From Atherix ibis (taxonomy: Eukaryota; Arthropoda; Insecta; Diptera; Athericidae), in assembly GCA_958298945.1 (NCBI GenBank), contig OY282610.1, positions 47,933,667-47,997,666 of the forward strand: a stretch of DNA of 64,000 bases. Direction: 5' to 3'. Shown piece by piece: positions 44,589 through 57,969 of this stretch; positions within the stretch are counted from its first letter, which is position 1; each line of letters starts with the position of its first letter. Made by a program: the position numbers and the translations under genes. The notes beneath the pieces were generated by a model. It was not told where the DNA came from, made no database searches, and was given only the letters and a program-made list of their open reading frames with translations.

Positions 44589-47422
44589 TCTTTGTACATA
44601 CCACTTGGTAGAAAGAATTGCAATGCAATACACAAGGTACATCTTTAAAAATAATTTTTTTTTGCAAATTAATATTATTTAAAACAAGTAAAATGTATAT
44701 TTTCAAATTGAAATGATTTATTTGTCAACAGTACACAGGAATAAAAATTTCTCAATAACGTTACAAGAGAGGTTTGTCATTTAAATTTTGTTTGTTTGTT
44801 TTAATCTTTTTAAAAGGCCTTAACGCATTCTGATTTATTTTTTTTTATTAATTTATTAATTTTCTTTTTTATTTATATAATTTTTATATTTTTTTTATTG
44901 AGACTTGGTTTGTGTTTTTGTTTGTTTTTTTTTTTTTTTTAAATTATATTTTTTGTGTTTGATCTTTATTTATAATATATACCATATTTACTCCAAACAA
45001 CAATATAATATATTTTTTGACGTATTGATTTTTTTTTATTATTATAAATTATGTCAAATAAAAGTTAAATAATATTTAATTGAATTTGTATATGTTGGCT
45101 TTAATATTATAAATTTTTTTCGGTGTTTTGTTTTTGGTTTCATTGGAATTTTTATATATTTTTTTTAAATGGTTTTTTTTTTTTTTGGTTGTATTTAATT
45201 AAATAAATTTGGTTTTTTATTATTAGAAAATTATTAATTATAATAATGAGACTGAGATATCCTTTTTTCCCCTCATAATATTAATAATAATAATAATAAT
45301 AATAATATATAATAATAGTTATGATAATCATTTTCTTTAAAAGGATTTATCAATAATCGTAATTTTTATTTTTATTTAACAATTGTTCACTCTCATATAT
45401 GTTATAAATATTTCTTTTTGTGTATTTTCATTATATGAAATGAAAAAGGGAAATTTAATATTTTCTTTGATTTATGTTTACTTTAATATACAGTATATAT
45501 ATATATATATATATATATTTACGTTAAACGTAATTGTAAGGAATTACTTAAATGTATTTAATATTATAAGAATATTTTATTAAGCTTCTATGTAATTCTT
45601 TAATATATAGTATTCCAATTTTTTTTTTTTTTTGGTTCATTTATGCTTCTTAATATCGTTCGATTTATTTAATTACTAATTAAATTTAATTTTATTTTCG
45701 ATCTATTGTATTTTTATTTATTAGATAAACCTCTAAATAATTACTTTCTTTCTGTATTATTTAGTAAGTTTTTATGTTTAGATGCAAGAGAAAATACCTT
45801 AATAAAAATATTGAATATTTTTCTTTAAAGTTATTATATTTTTACATTCATTCGAGAATATCTATTAGAAGTAAGCAAAAAAAAAAAATTCAATAATAAA
45901 ACAATTCGAAATTATATTTTAAAGATTATACGATATTCTCTTTAATAACACAATCAATCACTCACTCACTCCTCCTCACAATAATGAGTTATCAATTTAG
46001 AGTATTTCAGTTGGAATTTATTAATAATTATCCTTAGAATAAATATTATCATTATTTAAGTATATAATTATGATTTTCTTATTTCATTTAAATATACCAT
46101 AATTTAAAATATATTATTTTAAATTAATTTTTTCTCTTCTTGAATGTTTTTATTTTTTATTTATATTTAAATAATGATTTATCAGTTTTTTTTGTTATTT
46201 GTTTCATATTTAGTTTAAATATTATATATTTTAATAATTCTTGTTTAACTTTTTCTTCTGTTTTAGGTTTTTTTTTTTGTTTTTGTTTTTAATTTTTTTA
46301 ATTTTTATTTGTTTGTTTATTTAAATAACATTATGATGATCTTATTAAAATAATTTTTATATTAATATTTATATTTAAATTTATAATAATTATTGGTTTT
46401 TTTCTTTCTCTCATATATATTAATTATATTATAATATAATAATCTATTGTAAAAATTAAATATAATAATTTTTCTAACTAGAATTAAATTAAATAATGGC
46501 AGTTTATTTGATTTTTCAATATTATATTTTTTTTCCTTTTCAATTTATTTCAATCCTTAAATATACAGCATATAATAATTATTAGTTTTTTTTTTTTTGT
46601 CGCATATTTTCTTTTTTTACAATTTTATATTGATTAGTTTTTGGTTTCGTCAGTTTTTTTTTTTTTTTTTGTTTTATACCAAAAAGGGTAAATTTTGTGT
46701 TTATTCGTACTTATTTTGTTTTTGTTTTTATTGCTATTCTGTTAATTTTGAAAATTTTTATAGTGTAATATAATTTTTTTGAAGCCACAATTTTCAAATT
46801 GGGAGATATTATTATGAAAATTTTATTATAAACAACGTTTTCGATAGACAACAAAAAAAAATTACCTTATTTACTAGTTTATAGCGGATATGGAATATAA
46901 AAAATAAAATAATTTTAAAACGACAAAATTTGAGCAATTTTCTTTGTTTAGAATAGAAATTTTTTTTTTTTTTTTAAAATAATTTTTTATATAATAATAT
47001 GAAAATTAAGGAATCACAAAATACTTTCGTATTTTTCTTTAGTAAGAAAATTTGATATATGCAAATCTGAAAAATATCGGAAGAATTAGTCCTTTTTGAA
47101 AAAATTTATTTAAGTTACTTTTTGATTTATTTAAGAGTAAACAGAAAATCAATAAACCGATTTATATTATAAGAAAATGAAGCTTTTTCATATATAGAAT
47201 GATTACCGTAGTACTTTTGGTATAACTGTTACAGCCCCTACCAATAATAACTAGCCTTAGATTAAATTATAAAAGGATGGGAAATTGTCATAAATATGTA
47301 CGAATTCTATTGAAACTAAAAAATACCGTGGAATTGTTATGAAACAAAGAGATTCTCTACTGACATTTGGCAACCTATGAAATTAAAATTAAGCTACAAA
47401 CGCTGTTATTTTAAATGTATGG
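44589..47422. other. AT-rich non-coding block
   Basis: Homopolymer-rich, with (TAA)n at 45283-45307 and (TA)n at 45493-45519. No gene, RNA or transposon recognised. Confidence 0.5.
45493..45519. repeat. (TA)n microsatellite
   Basis: About 13 TA units. Confidence 0.9.
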
Positions 47423-47424
47423 TA

Positions 47425-48653
47425 TAGGGCGGTCCATCTAGCGGTTCCATTTTGAACTACTATTGATTTGAAGTACTAGAGTGTTAAATGTCAGCACGAT
47501 TTGACAGATTGTTAGTTGAAAGTCAGAATTTTACGAAATGGTAATCCATACGCTTGAAGAAAACTGGGAAATGTTGAGAACTTACTTCCAAAGTGGTGAC
47601 TCTTCAACCCAAACTGTGAGAAATTAAAAAAAAAATGAGTAAAGATCGAATGCCATCACGTGAATTTGTGGGCAAATTCTTGAAGCGAGTTCGCGAAACT
47701 GGTTTGTTGGTTGCCAAAGCAACTCGTTCCCGCTCTAAGACCGAGAATTTTGCCGCCGTTACTGAAAATGTCAGTGATCATCCATCAACATCAACTCGTC
47801 ACCGTTCTCAGGAATTGAACATTTCTCGCACTTCTCTGGTGAGAATTTTGTACAAAGACCTCGGTATGGAAGCTTACAAAGTTCCATTTGTCCAACAGCT
47901 AAAGCCGCATGACCATCCGATGAGTTTTCGGTTTGCCCAATGGGCTCAAGATCAATTGGCCGAAGATGAGCATTTTTACCGAAAAATTATCTTTTCGGAT
48001 GAGACCCATTTCCACCTCGGTGGGTATGTCAACAAACAAAATTGTCGCATCTGGGGCTCAGAAAATCCATACGTCACCATGGAAAAGCCGATGTATCCAC
48101 AACGAGTCACGGTTTGGTGCGGATTTTGGAGTGGAGGAATAATTGGCAGTTTTTCTTCGAAAACGATGAAGGAGCCGCCGTTACGGTCAATGGTGAAGAG
48201 AATGACATGGACGACATTTGGTTTCAACAGGACGGGGCCACTTACCACACAGCTAACGTAACAATCCAACTTTTGGGCACTGCTTTCGAAAACCGAATAA
48301 TAAGCCGAAATTCTGATATCAATTGGCCGCCTCGGAACTGTAATTTGAGCCCGTTGGATTATTTTATGTGGGGAGTCGTTAAGGATAAATGTTACGCAAG
48401 CCATCCAGAGATAATTGAGGCCTTGAAACACGAAATCAAAGTTGCCATTGAAGAGATACAGAAAATGTACTGAAAAATTGGGTCGAGCGAATGGGGTACT
48501 GTAACGCCAGCCGTTGCAGTAATTTAAATGATGTTTTATTTCATTCTTAAATTTCAAGTTTTAATCTTTTTAATAAAACCGGAAATTTGTAAAAAACATA
48601 CAATAGTTTTTTTATTTACTTTTTAAAATGGAACTTCTAAATGGTCCACCCTG
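47425..48653 (+). mobile_element. DD41D (rosa-like) element, nearly full length
   Basis: Terminal repeats (TAGGGCGGTCCATCTAGCGG / reverse complement CAGGGTGGACCATTTAGAAG, both continuing TTCCATTTT) with TA on each side (47423-47424, 48654-48655). The length of 1229 bp is near complete for the family. It is a different lineage from copies A-C by terminal sequence. Confidence 0.9.
47538..48550 (+). pseudogene. DD41D transposase with three frameshifts
   Basis: ATG 47538 (MVIHTLEENWEMLRTYF) to TAA 48548. Frameshift 1 at the A run near 47625; frame 2 carries MPSREFVGKFLKRV, HPSTSTRHRSQELNISRTSLVRIL, first Asp in IFSDETHFHLGGYVNKQNCRIWG and VTVWCGFWSGGIIG. Frameshift 2 near 48150 leads to FFFENDEGAAVTVNGE, followed by an in-frame deletion of about 15 residues, then second Asp in WFQQDGATYHTA, exactly 41 residues, and third Asp in LSPLDYFMW. 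Frameshift 3 near 48458 restores ENVLKNWVERM..NDVLFHS. All three catalytic Asp codons remain. Confidence 0.88.
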
Positions 48654-48655
48654 TA

Positions 48656-50880
48656 TATTAAATTGTCCTAACATTTAACAAAAAAATTTATAATTGTACA
48701 CTTAAGAAAGAATAATGAAAGGAAAATCACTAAAAACAAAAGAATAATGAAAGAAAAATCAAAAAGTTGATAAAAATCTTCTTCACCTGCTGTGCCCGAC
48801 ATCTGTTTTTTACTTACAGAAGTAAAGACTAGTTATTCGGTGGGCGTTGCTTTTTTACCGTTCAAAATTGTAGTTTAAACAAAAAAACTGTAGTGAAGTG
48901 AAACAAGGGAATATGGTATTCATAAAAATAATAAATTTTCTGAAGTTTTTTGTCAACAATTATTTTAGTTATATGGAAACCATGGATTCGAGAATTCCTT
49001 TTTTCAGGTATCTTGAGAGTGACAATAAATAATATATTTAAATAAAATATACAGTAACCTAATATATCATATCATTCAATTCATATTGATTAGAGTTAAT
49101 TAATTACCTAAAAACTAAACAATTACTTTGCAGCATTGAAATAATTTGGATTAATTTTGATCAGAATTGACGTTTGAATTAGAATAACGCATGATCACTT
49201 GACATTGTGAATGAATTTTTTAGGATCCTTTTTCAGAATTATATCAGAAAAGTATGTATTATTGTAGAAGTTCTGTAAATATAAATAAAATAATCATCAT
49301 AGAGGGCTCGAAACTGCGACACTTATAGTTAACAGTGTAAGCAGACTCAGTTTGTCAGCGAGCGATGGAAAGGTTAATGCTAAGCGGTCAAATGGACCAG
49401 AAAGACTATACGAGTACAATGGAGACATAAAGATTCGAAGAGAAGAGAAGGTGTCGATGGTATGCGTGGAAAAATTGGACGTAAACAGCGCAAGGAAAAA
49501 ATTTGAAGAGGCCATTGTTCAGGAGTGGATTAAGACAGGCTAAAGAAGATTAATTTAAATAACTATAAATATTATTTTGAAAATGAGCGCCAAAGGAATA
49601 TGTAGAATACCATACATCTGTGCGTTGTAAGCTTTGAGGTTGTAGCCTTGACGCTTTGATTGCTTATCCTTACACTCTATAATCTAAGGCCTCTACCAAT
49701 ACTTACCGTGCACAATATTTGCACGTAATATTTTCAGTTCGAGTAGCGTCATAAAGCTTCACGTTTGAAGGACTTTTGGCAATCTGTTCCTTTGCATGTT
49801 GTGTTGAAATATATTTTCTAAATCTTAGATTTGTTTCTTTATATATTTGTCAAAACTGTGATCTTTGTTAAAAAGTAAATTAACTAGAAAACAAAAATGC
49901 CATTTACATTTAATATTTATTTTTTAATATTAACATGTTTTTGGTGGGTTGGCGTTTGCGCTTGTTAATAAAGACGTACGAGTATCTTTAGACTTGAAAA
50001 GATGTTGTACGAACGTGATATACCATAAGTTTAAATGTCTTTGAAGAAATGACAGTATATAAATTTGTAAATATTTTAGTCTATTATAAATTGTACAATT
50101 TCAGATATTTATCAAGCAGAATGTTTTTTCTCTTTCTGCATTTTTTTTTGTATTTTTTTAAAATGTTTTTCTATTTATTATTGAGTCGGTTGTTTTTGAT
50201 TTATTGAATTATTGTAGCGAATATTAATTATATATTGTAATTATATTGAACTTATATATTAAATTAACAATGCTTTTCAATATTTTTAAATAGGGGTTAT
50301 TTTTTTCGAAACGATTGTAAGCATTTATGATTTTTTACTTATTTAGTTTAACCATCAAAATGTAGCTAAAGCATGGTGATTAATTTTTTGGAAAAAAAAC
50401 TGTAAAGAATTTGCTATAAGTAGCGTTTAAAGTTTCGTCCTTTTCAATTAGACAATGTGCGATACGTTCTTCATTTCATGAAGATAACGATGAAGAAAAT
50501 ATTTTGGTGGATTGGACCGATAAAAATATTCCAAAAATGTTAAAAGTTTTGAAGGAGAGACTGGAGTAAAAACAATTCCCCAAAATATCACCAATGTGGA
50601 AGATGTAACCGCTTTATTCATCGGGGATGATTTGTTAGTAACAAATCACACTGGTACACGTACTACAGATTGAAAGCTACTGTTATGAAAATTTTAATCT
50701 ATTTACTGGTTTAAGAATTATATCTAGTTTACGTAACTTATATCCAGCATTTTATTTGCAGTTTTTGAAATATTTGCCCATACTTCATGTGGAGTTTATT
50801 GCTGAATACTGAGCCCCCTCATGTGTTGAGAATGACAGCGGCATGACGTGAACATTTGCAAAATAAACTGCAATACCATA
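48656..50880. other. Non-coding spacer with one small ORF
   Basis: AT-rich; apart from the ORF at 49298-49543 nothing is recognised. Confidence 0.4.
49298..49543 (+). CDS. Small ORF with coding-like composition, possible terminal exon
   Basis: An open frame ends at TAA 49541-49543. After a candidate acceptor (CATCATAG|AGGG near 49300) it reads TLIVNSVSRLSLSASDGKV.. and later YEYNGDIKIRREEKVSMVCVEK, ending EEAIVQEWIKTG. The base composition is less AT-rich than its flanks and the residue mix looks protein-like rather than low-complexity. It lacks a convincing ATG, so it would have to be a last exon on the plus strand or a transposon remnant. Product unknown. Confidence 0.3.
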   Translation, partial: HRGLETATLIVNSVSRLSLSASDGKVNAKRSNGPERLYEYNGDIKIRREEKVSMVCVEKLDVNSARKKFEEAIVQEWIKTG

Positions 50881-50884
50881 TTTT

Positions 50885-51616
50885 TCAATAATAGTGGTAT
50901 GCTTTTGTAAAATAAAATAAAAAATAAATGTGGCAGAACAAAATTTATTATTTTAATTTGAAGTATAATCGATGCAATTATGTTTTGAAAATAACATCAT
51001 TCAAATTGCAATCTCTGATCCGTTTAAAGGACCGAGTATGATGGTTTCAATTTTGCAGGTTTTTTGACATAGACCGATGACTTCAAATAACTCCACAAAA
51101 AATAATCCGAATGTGTTAAATCATAACTTCTTGGAGGCCATTAGAAATCTGCATTTCTTGAAATTATGAGTATCGACTCGCCGAACTTTTCCCACAATAA
51201 ATCGATCGTTGCCACAAAAAGTTTATTAGCATCGATCTGTACCGCTCATCTATTCCTCATTTTGAAAATAGTAAGGACCTATGATGCCACCGTGCCATAA
51301 ACCACACCAAACGGTCACTTTTTTCAGAAAGGACCTATCAGCTCATTAACGACAATTTTTGTTAATTCACCGAATAACGATAATTTTTGTTTATTCACCG
51401 TGATGAAAATGCGCCTCATCTGAGCCACGTTAAATTGCACTAAAAAAAAAGATTACTTTGATAAAAAAATTGTATAATTTCGAAGCGTTGTTACGGTGTG
51501 TGTTTTTTAATGAATAAATTGCAAACCTTACTGAATACAACTGATAGTGACGAATGGATTTTGACATTTTAAAAATAGCCACACAATCACCCCTTGTTAA
51601 AAAACCCCATATTTGC
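50885..51616 (-). pseudogene. Degenerate DD41D element, copy D
   Basis: Matches copies A and C: ACATCATTCAAATTGC at the C-terminal end, GTGTTAAATCATAACTTCTT with GGAGGCCATT, CGATCTGTACCGCTCATC, the CCACACCAAACGGTCAC block and GATGAAAATGCGCCTCATCTGAG (first-Asp region). A right terminal repeat remnant (TTAAAAAACCCCATA) ends near 51616. Heavily degraded; left terminus not found. Confidence 0.7.
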
Positions 51617-54306
51617 ATCAGCTGATCCGCAATCTACGCAGATTGAATTTGAAACGGCTGTGATTGCTGAGCTTAACTCAAAAAGCTTCACAGAAAGAAC
51701 TTGCAGAAAAATAAGATATTTTAGTATAGCCTCAAACAATTAGTTAATGTAGTTGCTGAACTTTTAGCAATGATTCTTTTCATGAAAATTTCATGTATTA
51801 ATGTAAGGTCTCTAAGGCAAGAGCCAGAGGCCATTCTGTAGCGCCACGACCATAAGGCCATTTGGTAAGTTTTTTTTTTTTTAAATCATTGTTTGAGTTT
51901 CAAAATCTACACTAACTAAGAAAGACTATTTCCAGAAGTTGTCTTCAAAAATAAAATAATTTATCTTAAGTTTGAAAAAATATTTACTATTTTTTTTCTT
52001 TAATTTTTGCAATACAAACAAAAATTAGTAAAGAAACTATATAAATGTCAAGCTAATTTTATATCTATCCGTTTTTGATCTCTGGTTTTTGCAATAATTT
52101 TCATTATTCTTTTCATAAATACCATATTTAATGTTGTCATTTATTTTCTGTAAGTTTTTTTTTCATTTAGATCCTTTAAACTGCAAAATTTTTAATTAAT
52201 TCATAATAGTACATTTTATATCACGTTATCCATCGGTTACTCACTAAAATTATGTACTATTAAGCATAGAGTATTTTTAAAAACTATATATTAAAGTGAT
52301 ATTTTTCATTTGTGAAAGTTTGAAAAATGCAACAAATGAAAAATTGAAGTAAAATTTTAATTATTTTCTTCTAAATTTCTTACATTTTTCTTATGTTATT
52401 ATGTCTTTTTCCCATTCAACAACTATCGCTGATAAAATTTAGCAAATTTCCAATATTTGCACATTTTTTTTCAAATTTTCTTAGGTATAATTTTTAAGCT
52501 CATATTTCATTTTTTTCTATTTTGATATTTTATCATATTCGGAATTGGTAATAGATGAATAAATTCGGAATATTATTTTCTTTTTGCAAAATTCTTATAT
52601 TTTAAAAATTAAAAAAATAATATTTTTTCTAAAGAATACTATAAATTAATAAAAAAGTATAAATAAAAAAAACAGGACTGACAGTTGGTGGTAATTATTT
52701 TTTTTTTTTTTAGTTTTGAAGATTTGGATCAATAATTTGGAGTCGGTGGGTTTGAATCGAATTTTTTTACACTCATTTTCAGATCAAATAAAATGCGGTT
52801 TTTTTTTGCCACTGGAGTATATTAATTAATTTATTTGAAAACTTAAATAAAAATTGGGTATAAATTTATCAAATTTACCTAATTTTTCATTTTCAATATT
52901 TTGTTTTATTTTTATTTGATCCGAATGAATGTAAATTTAAAAGTAATAGTAATAATTATTGAATCAAAAATTATTTGTGCAATTGATTAAAAATTCCCAG
53001 AACTAACATAGTAAAATATAAGTTTTTATGAGCTACGATTTGGTGATAGAAGGTTATAATTTTGGAAAAGAAAAATGTTTTTTAATTAGTTCATTATCTT
53101 AAACTGCAAAGTTTTAAAAATCTGAATTTTATTAATAAATATGTTGATATAAATTGTATTCTTATAAAAGTCTATCAGGTAAATTAATTATGTATAAATT
53201 TTCAATTTTTTTGGGAAATTTAAATTGCATATCAAATTTTATTAAATATTATAAATAAAAATATTGAAAATAAATAGCAGAAATTTTAAAAATTGAGCAA
53301 ATTAGGTGGAAACCACAAGATATACCATAGTTGTGCATTTGTGACAGATAAAAACGAAAAACTGACAGATTGTAAGTATTTAATAGAAATTTTAAAAAAA
53401 GATCTTCCAAGATTCTTTTTAATTTTTCGAACTGTTTTGTTAAATATTCAAATTGCACAAATAATATTGAATGTATTTTAACTTATAGTGACTCTCAAAT
53501 TCCGAATAATTCACTAGAAAAGCTACTATCACTATCAACTAAATAAAATACCATATAATTAAAAATCGTCAAAATACCTAAAGGGTTCTTGTTTTGACTT
53601 TGTTGAATTTATGTTTCCGTTTCTTTCATAATTTTTTTTATACAATTCACACCTGTTTCTTAAAAGTAATTTAGATAAATTTCTTTTTTTATAATTTTTC
53701 ATTTGATCTTTCATTGCAACATTTTTATTTTTGATTGCTTGTCAAAATTTTTACACTAGAAAAAATAAAAATAATCTCATTTGTTATTTTTATTTTATAA
53801 TTTTTACAGAGTTCAAATAATTTTGCTCAAATATACCAGATTACATACCATATCTTCGATAACAAATTAAATACAGTCAATTTTTTGGACTTTCTAAGGC
53901 TTAAATTTTAATTCTTCTAAGGGCCACTAATTATATGGATCTGATTAGAATAGGGAAAGTGTAAATGTCTTCCCGAAAAGCAATAATTTCTGCAATTACG
54001 GAAGAACAAATTATTTTTTTAATCTTATATAAGTTCTAAAATGTTTTTTTTTTTTTGGTCTTTACTACGCTTTCAACTTTCGGTAGAATATTAATTACCC
54101 TTATATGAAATAAAACAGAATTTGCGATTAACTAGGATATATATCAGCTATAATAAAAATTGTAATTATAATGATAACAATGAACGAAATAGTCAAAAGT
54201 ATAAACTATTCTTAACGATATTCTATACGTACTATATTTAAACAGTCAATGTGAAATTCGGAACCAAATTAACTAATCTTACATGGCTATCTAAATCATG
54301 CCGCCA
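51617..54306. other. AT-rich 3' flank of gene 2
   Basis: No gene seen. A GTAGCGCCACGACC..GGCCATTTGGTAAG block at 51838-51870 resembles the tail of SINE S1. The remainder, nearest the stop at 54307, may include the 3' UTR of gene 2. Confidence 0.4.
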
Positions 54307-54408
54307 TTATGGATTCCGATAGTCAGGTGGTGATCTACTTTGTCGATTTGATGATGACATTGATGAACTGTCGTGCATTATTGGCACCCTATCAGGCGAG
54401 TCAGGTTC
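54307..54408 (-). CDS. Gene 2, last coding exon
   Basis: The acceptor ...CCGATAG|GAACCTGAC precedes a frame of 33 codons (EPDSPDRVPIMHDSSSMSSS to RSPPDYRNP) and stop TAA at 54309-54307. Phase 0, matching the donor of the previous exon. Serine-rich with SP/PP motifs like the rest of the protein. The acceptor has a good pyrimidine tract (TTTTTTTTCTTTTTTT). Confidence 0.75.
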   Translation of the reverse strand, partial: EPDSPDRVPIMHDSSSMSSSNRQSRSPPDYRNP

Positions 54409-54480
54409 CTATCGGTAGAGTTAAAAAAGAAAAAAAATATTAAATTCCAATCAATATTATCAAAATATCTGACTTTATAC

Positions 54481-54601
54481 CTGAGAATGTATACTCGATC
54501 GATTGCTGCTTGGCTGTCCCAGCGATAGATCCATTTCGAAGGGTTTTTGTTCAACTGTGCTGGATACATCGGCACCATAACTGTAGTCAACAGAAGAGTC
54601 G
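54481..54601 (-). CDS. Gene 2, penultimate exon
   Basis: Acceptor ACAATGCAG|CGACTC at 54602; donor CTCAG|GTATAA at 54480. The leading C completes a Ser codon split after AG in the previous exon, then 40 codons follow: DSSVDYSYGADVSS.. and EMDLSLGQPSSNRSSIHSQ. Phases agree on both sides, and 121 bases is typical for a small insect exon. A different frame over this stretch (MTTVMVPMYPAQ..) is an artefact. Confidence 0.75.
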
Positions 54602-54673
54602 CTGCATTGTCGAATTTTATTGAAAAAATTTAAACATATAAATTAAAGGAAAATAAAGATTATCTCAGTTTAC

Positions 54674-57600
54674 CTGGGATCAATTCCTTCTTGTGACTCA
54701 GGCTCAAGCAAAGGCTGCATATCTTCGCCTTGCTGTAGGAGATCAACACTTGTTATAGACTTGTGCGCGGCTGATTCACGTTCGACTTCGTGACATTCAC
54801 ATTGGCATTCTTCTGGTTTAACGTAATTGTACTGGATATGTGGCTGCATTGGCGGTTTTGAATCCTGGGGTGAGTCTTTCGGTAAGGCTGTAATCCGTTT
54901 GGGAGGTTTTCTTTTTTCAGGTATATTTTCAAAATTGATCCACTGACCAGACGCGGAAGTAGATGGTTTGCGAGGGGGAAGTGGCGGTGGCGGTTCATCA
55001 TCTTGATTAGATCCTCTTCTTGTTTCTCCGGCGCATGGTTGTGTTGGTGTTGTTGTACTACTGCCACGAATACCTTGTTCGGCAAATTCAAACCAGCTTT
55101 TGCCGCTAGCATTTGATATTCGTCGCGGTGACTTTGATTTCTGTGATTTCTCTTTGGTGGAGTCTTTTCGTGGTAAGCTGATCCTTAATTTTTCGCCGCG
55201 AACAGGAACATTGTCATTGTCGTCAGGTGTTATAATGCCGCAATATTCTTCGAGGCAAGCTGGATTCATCGGGGTTGTGGAGCGTGGTCTATCCACTGAA
55301 CATGTCTTTAGCTCCATATTTATGCGTTCTTTCATTGGTATAAGTGATACTCCATGAGCTCTTTCTTCTGGTAATGTGGTTGGTACATAAGGCAGCTCAT
55401 CCTCGAACGAATCTTGCGACACAAGACCTGTACTCTCATGATCTTCAACTGCGCTAATATGGCGTGGTAAATGCCGTTTAATTCGGTTTGGACCCATTTC
55501 AGTATCTCGTTCGCTTTCCGAAGATTCTATAAAGTCATCAGTAGAAATCACAGACTGTCGCTCCGATGGTCCCCCTGATGCTGATTGTGTATCACGGAGC
55601 TTTGATGATTTTACTGGTATCTGAGGAACTACAACCGGCGTACTGTTGATATCGTGCTCTTCTCGATTGCTCGTATAGGAGTCCCTATCTTTAATGCTAC
55701 TATCACTACTATTTCGAGAGGTTTGTCGACGATTGTCAGATGGAAGTTTTTTTTTACCATCAAAATTCTCAGCATGCCGCGAATGTCTAGTTACACAATC
55801 GTCTTCTTCAGAAGCTGACTTCGATTTCCTTTTATTATCCTCGCTTTCCTTTTTTCTCATAGCTACTCCAGTATTTTGAATTTCTTCCTCTTCAGATGTC
55901 GATTTTGACTTCCTCTTCACTTCTTCAGATGAGCTGGTTTTTTGTATTACACCAATCACAGTCGGTTTAGTATCTTCGACGGCAATATCTGACGATTCTC
56001 GTCTTTTTGTTGCTGCCGTACCTGACTGAATTGATGTAGCTTGAGTGAAACTCTCATCGGGTCTCCGTATTACTGTGTCCATTCTGTGAAGTGTTTCACG
56101 GCCCTCGGCAGCCGGACTATCTAGAACTGATGTCTGCTCCGAAAGTTGGCTCGAAAGACTCTCCGTTTTTGAAAGGCTAAATTGTGTACTAAATATTTGC
56201 TCCTCACTACCGGAGCCAAGTTTTGTTGCAAATAGCAGTCGCTTTTTCTCCTTCGATGTCTGAAAGTGTGACTGAGAATTGGTGCCCGATATTGCTTGCG
56301 ATTGCTGTGTTTGCTGTTGCATTTGTTGCTGTGAAATTTGCACAGTACAATTTTGAACAAGCGATGGTGGCACTCCATTTTCCCTAACCGGACTTTCAAT
56401 AACATCGGTCAGATTCGGTTTCGATATCCTTCGAGGATGTATTGGTACTGAACTATCTACACTGGCAGTCTCTTGACTCTCTTGTGAGCTATGTCTCTGA
56501 ACTTCCATACTCCAAGTCCGCTCGCATTTGTTAACGTCCTGTGGCAATGTATGGATTGCATCAAGATTCTCGATTCGTTGCAGTTTTTCTACTTGAGCTG
56601 GTTTTGGTGTCTTATGTGGCAAAGGTGGAACTTTTTCCGCAATAATCGTATCTTCCGATACAGGAGTTTTTGATGATGGGGCTGATATAGAAGCCGTTGT
56701 AGAGTGAATATTCGCTTGTGATGATGGTGGCGGTTCTGGCTCTTTTACTTCTCGACTCGACACAAAGCGTCGATCTTCTCTCTCATCAGGAGGAGTATGC
56801 AATGGTATATGAATGGTTTTCCCATCTAATGGTGTATCATAGTAACGAAGTCGACTTGATGGACGCGACTTCGATTCAACCTGATCTGGTTTAAATTTCA
56901 GTTCGACTTGGGAAATTCCGTCCAATGCCGACATTGGATCTTGGTCAACTGGCGACGAACATTTTGATTTGCTTCCACTACGCTTCGGCTTGAATATAGT
57001 TAGCACCGATTTTTGTTTACTTGGAGTTCCTGACTGAGATTGAGGAGTAGATCGATCACGACTTTTGCTTCGGGATCTTGATCGATCACGCGGTGAATCT
57101 GGAGAATCTTTTGTTTTGAACAATGAACAAAAAGAACTTTTTCGGGATACAGCCACTGTGGCTGGTGATGGAGATCGACTTTCCCTTGCCAGTGCTGTAT
57201 GCCGTGCGGGCTTTGGACTTGAGCTGGGTGTTAGCCTTTGTTCAACGGTGGAAGTAACATCGCGTCCTAGACTTAAAGAAGCTGGTTTTCGCAATGGCTC
57301 ACTAGGGGGCGCATTCTCATCGAGTAGCCGTTCATTTGGGGCTAATCCCTTATCGTCATATAAATAATCGGGCTTTAGTTTAATTCTAATGTACTCAGTC
57401 CCACCGGGCGTAACACCAACTACTGGTTTGGTGGCACTTCCACGTTTTGGCATTGATACAATGCCTTTCCGGGGTGCAGCCTTTGATGCTGTAGTACTAG
57501 CCGCTGTTTTAGCAGCCCTAAACTCAGACATTTTTTCAAGCGAAGCTTTTCGTTTGGCCTCACCATTTGTAATCGTTTTCTTCGGTGAGGATTCTATTTG

Positions 57601-57969
57601 AATACCTTCGGCTAGAACCGCTTGTGTTGGATCATGTTTGCGTGATAATAGGACCTGTTCGAGTATTTCAGCCGTTGGTGGCTCTACGCTACTTACGATA
57701 CTACCATCAACGACATTCTCCAAAGGTTTTGGACCACAGAATGACGTCTCAAGTAGCATTCGATGAGGAGATGGAGATCTTGATATACCAGACACAGCCG
57801 ACAATCTACTAACAGCAGAACCCTGACTACCAACACTCGATATTCGGCTGGTTCGACCCGATATACATAGTAGCGCTGCTACTTCCGAACTAGCTGAGTC
57901 TTTCCTTTGATGCTGTTGCAAATAAGTTTGATGCTCGTCGAATTTGAAAATTACTGGCGATTTCCTTGC
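54674..57969 (-). CDS. Gene 2, 3.3-kb main exon of a large disordered scaffold-like protein
   Basis: Acceptor ATTTTTAG|GCAAGG at 57970, donor CCCAG|GTAAAC at 54673; 1,098 codons plus two bases, uninterrupted. It opens ARKSPVIFKFDEHQTYLQQHQRK. Features in order: Ser-rich segment with repeated RxS and SP sites (RTSRISSVGSQGSAVSRLS), EYIRIKLKPDYLYDDKG, RKSSFCSLFKTKD, an SR-type stretch (DRSRSRSKSRDRS), KSVLTIFKPKRSGSKSK, Gln-rich run (QISQQQMQQQTQQSQ), acidic/basic alternating RKSKSTSEEEE segment, EPPPPLPPRKPS (SH3-ligand-like), INFENIPEKRKPPKRI, and a Cys cluster YVKPEECQCECHE near the end. No globular enzyme domain or membrane segment; I infer a cytoplasmic scaffold, perhaps cytoskeletal or synaptic. 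The orthologue is not recognised. Confidence 0.88.

Noticed and set aside
54378..54590. 70-residue minus-strand ORF beginning MTTVMVPMYPAQ
   Set aside because: Wrong frame across the penultimate exon of gene 2; the phase-matched frame is DSSVDYSYGADV.
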